DNA of 64,000 bases from Blattabacterium sp. (Cryptocercus kyebangensis) (GTDB taxonomy: Bacteria; Bacteroidota; Bacteroidia; Flavobacteriales; Blattabacteriaceae), in assembly GCF_003226855.1 (NCBI RefSeq), contig NZ_CP029820.1, positions 359,501 to 423,500 of the forward strand, in the 5' to 3' direction. Positions 63,258-64,000 of the stretch are shown piece by piece. The position numbers and the translations under genes were made by a program. Positions within the stretch are counted from its first letter, which is position 1, and each line of letters starts with the position of its first letter. The notes under the pieces were generated by a model. The model made no database searches. It worked only from the letters and a program-made list of their open reading frames with translations, and was not told the DNA's origin.

Positions 63258-63887
63258 ATGAAATTAATATCATTAAAGATAAAAGTATGCGGAATGAAAT
63301 TTAATATACTAGAAATATCTGATTTATTTCCTGATTTCATAGGTTTTATATTTTATCCTAATTCTCCACGATTTGTTGGTTATGATTTTAGCCCTCCAAA
63401 ATTAAAAAGAAAAATATTAAAAACGGGTGTTTTTGTTAATGAATCCAAAGAAAAAATCTTAAAAATAAGTAAAGAAAAAAGTTTAGATTTTGTTCAATTG
63501 CATGGAAATGAAAGTTCCTTTTATTGTGAATACCTTTTTAATAAAGGATTAAAATTAATAAAAAGCTTTAGAATAGATAAATTTTTACCCTTTAAAAATA
63601 TGAAGGATTATATTCATTTATGTACTTATTTTTTATTTGATACTAAAACGACTTCTTATGGAGGGAGTGGAAAAAAGTTTTGTTGGGATTTACTATATGA
63701 GTATAATTTGGAAATTCCATTTTTTTTAAGTGGAGGAATTGGAATAGAGGATATTGATAAAATTAAAAATTTTTCTCGTTCGAATTCTAAAATGTTTGGA
63801 ATTGATATTAATAGCAAATTTGAATTTTTTCCAGGTAAAAAAGATAGTATAGCTATAAATTCTTTTATAAAAAAGATAAGAAAATAA
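63258..63887 (+). CDS. trpF: Phosphoribosylanthranilate isomerase
   Basis: TIM-barrel isomerase between the TrpD and TrpC steps. The 209-residue product has KVCGMKFN with the catalytic Cys, FIGFIFYPNSPRFVG, KTGVFVNESKEKI, DFVQLHGNES, FLFDTKTTSYGGSGKKFCWD with the catalytic Asp, and PFFLSGGIGIEDI. Full length; 24 bases after trpC and 16 bases before trpB. Confidence 0.94.
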   Translation: MKLISLKIKVCGMKFNILEISDLFPDFIGFIFYPNSPRFVGYDFSPPKLKRKILKTGVFVNESKEKILKISKEKSLDFVQLHGNESSFYCEYLFNKGLKLIKSFRIDKFLPFKNMKDYIHLCTYFLFDTKTTSYGGSGKKFCWDLLYEYNLEIPFFLSGGIGIEDIDKIKNFSRSNSKMFGIDINSKFEFFPGKKDSIAINSFIKKIRK

Positions 63888-63903
63888 ATAATAAAATATA
63901 AGT

Positions 63904-64000
63904 ATGAAATACTTAGCAGATAAAAATGGATATTATGACGAATTTGGAGGATCTTTTGTTCCTGAATTATTACATTATCATCTAAAAGAATTGCAATGTA
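63904..64000 (+). CDS. trpB: Tryptophan synthase beta subunit (start only, cut by window edge)
   Basis: Only the first 32 codons are inside the window. NGYYDEFGGSFVPELL, following MKYLADK, is the typical TrpB N-terminus (xGxFGxFGGxxVPExL). The full protein would join indole to serine using pyridoxal phosphate. It continues the trp operon, with trpA expected beyond the edge. Confidence 0.9.
   Translation, partial: MKYLADKNGYYDEFGGSFVPELLHYHLKELQC

Noticed and set aside
1-64000. CRISPR arrays, insertion sequences, prophage, toxin-antitoxin or biosynthetic clusters
   Set aside because: No regular direct repeats, transposase motifs, phage structural genes or such gene pairs were seen in any region.

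Overview
The window is a 64 kb piece of a very A+T-rich, gene-dense bacterial chromosome. Gene families, fusions and gene order are those of the Bacteroidetes/Flavobacteriia: a CcoN-CcoO fusion, a long PiT phosphate transporter, a PF14121-type putative porin, a YtxH/Holin-X pair, split transketolase, and promoter -7 boxes of the form TAnnTTTG. Small gene set, strong A+T bias, tiny or overlapping intergenic spaces, several decaying genes and retained amino-acid synthesis point to a nutritional insect endosymbiont. Blattabacterium of cockroaches is the best fit; this is inference from content, not a database match.

Layout. 1-8.4 kb: gyrB (cut by the left edge), argH, trmD, der, ruvA and a phosphate transporter. 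8.4-18.1 kb: an eroded gene, cvpA, pheS, rlmB, two small envelope proteins, murB, a purine nucleoside phosphorylase homologue that appears to lack its active site, mrp, a phosphopantetheinyl transferase, pnuC and hisS. 18.1-32.6 kb: the division and cell-wall (dcw) cluster on the minus strand, read rsmH-ftsL-ftsI-murE-mraY-murD-ftsW-murG-murC-ftsQ-ftsA-ftsZ. 32.7-46.2 kb: a tgt pseudogene, lptG-type permease, HtrA protease, dapF, M42 peptidase, ychF, tatC, an OmpA-type protein, smpB, split transketolase, a MazG-like protein, aroA and an NlpC/P60 protein. 46.4-50 kb: tRNA-Glu, rpsT, murI and maeB. 50-56.7 kb: cytochrome cbb3 oxidase genes with maturation factors, then gcvH. 56.7-59.2 kb: a decayed glucosaminidase gene and a porin. 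59.2 kb to the right edge: trpEGDCF and the start of trpB.

Together the genes describe a cell that still makes meso-diaminopimelate peptidoglycan (murB, C, D, E, G, I, mraY, dapF, ftsI/W) and divides with FtsZ/A/Q/L/W/I. It respires with a high-affinity cbb3 oxidase and makes tryptophan, chorismate precursors and arginine. It imports phosphate and an NAD precursor.

I found no CRISPR array, prophage, insertion sequence, secretion or defence system, and no clear novel multi-gene system. The most notable observations are two perfect inverted repeats (14 and 20 bp arms) in tandem inside one coding region (15.43-15.53 kb), the apparently catalytically dead nucleoside phosphorylase, an NlpC/P60 protein whose signal-peptide codons persist without a normal start codon, and three gene remnants (an unidentified one, tgt, and a GH73-like glucosaminidase).
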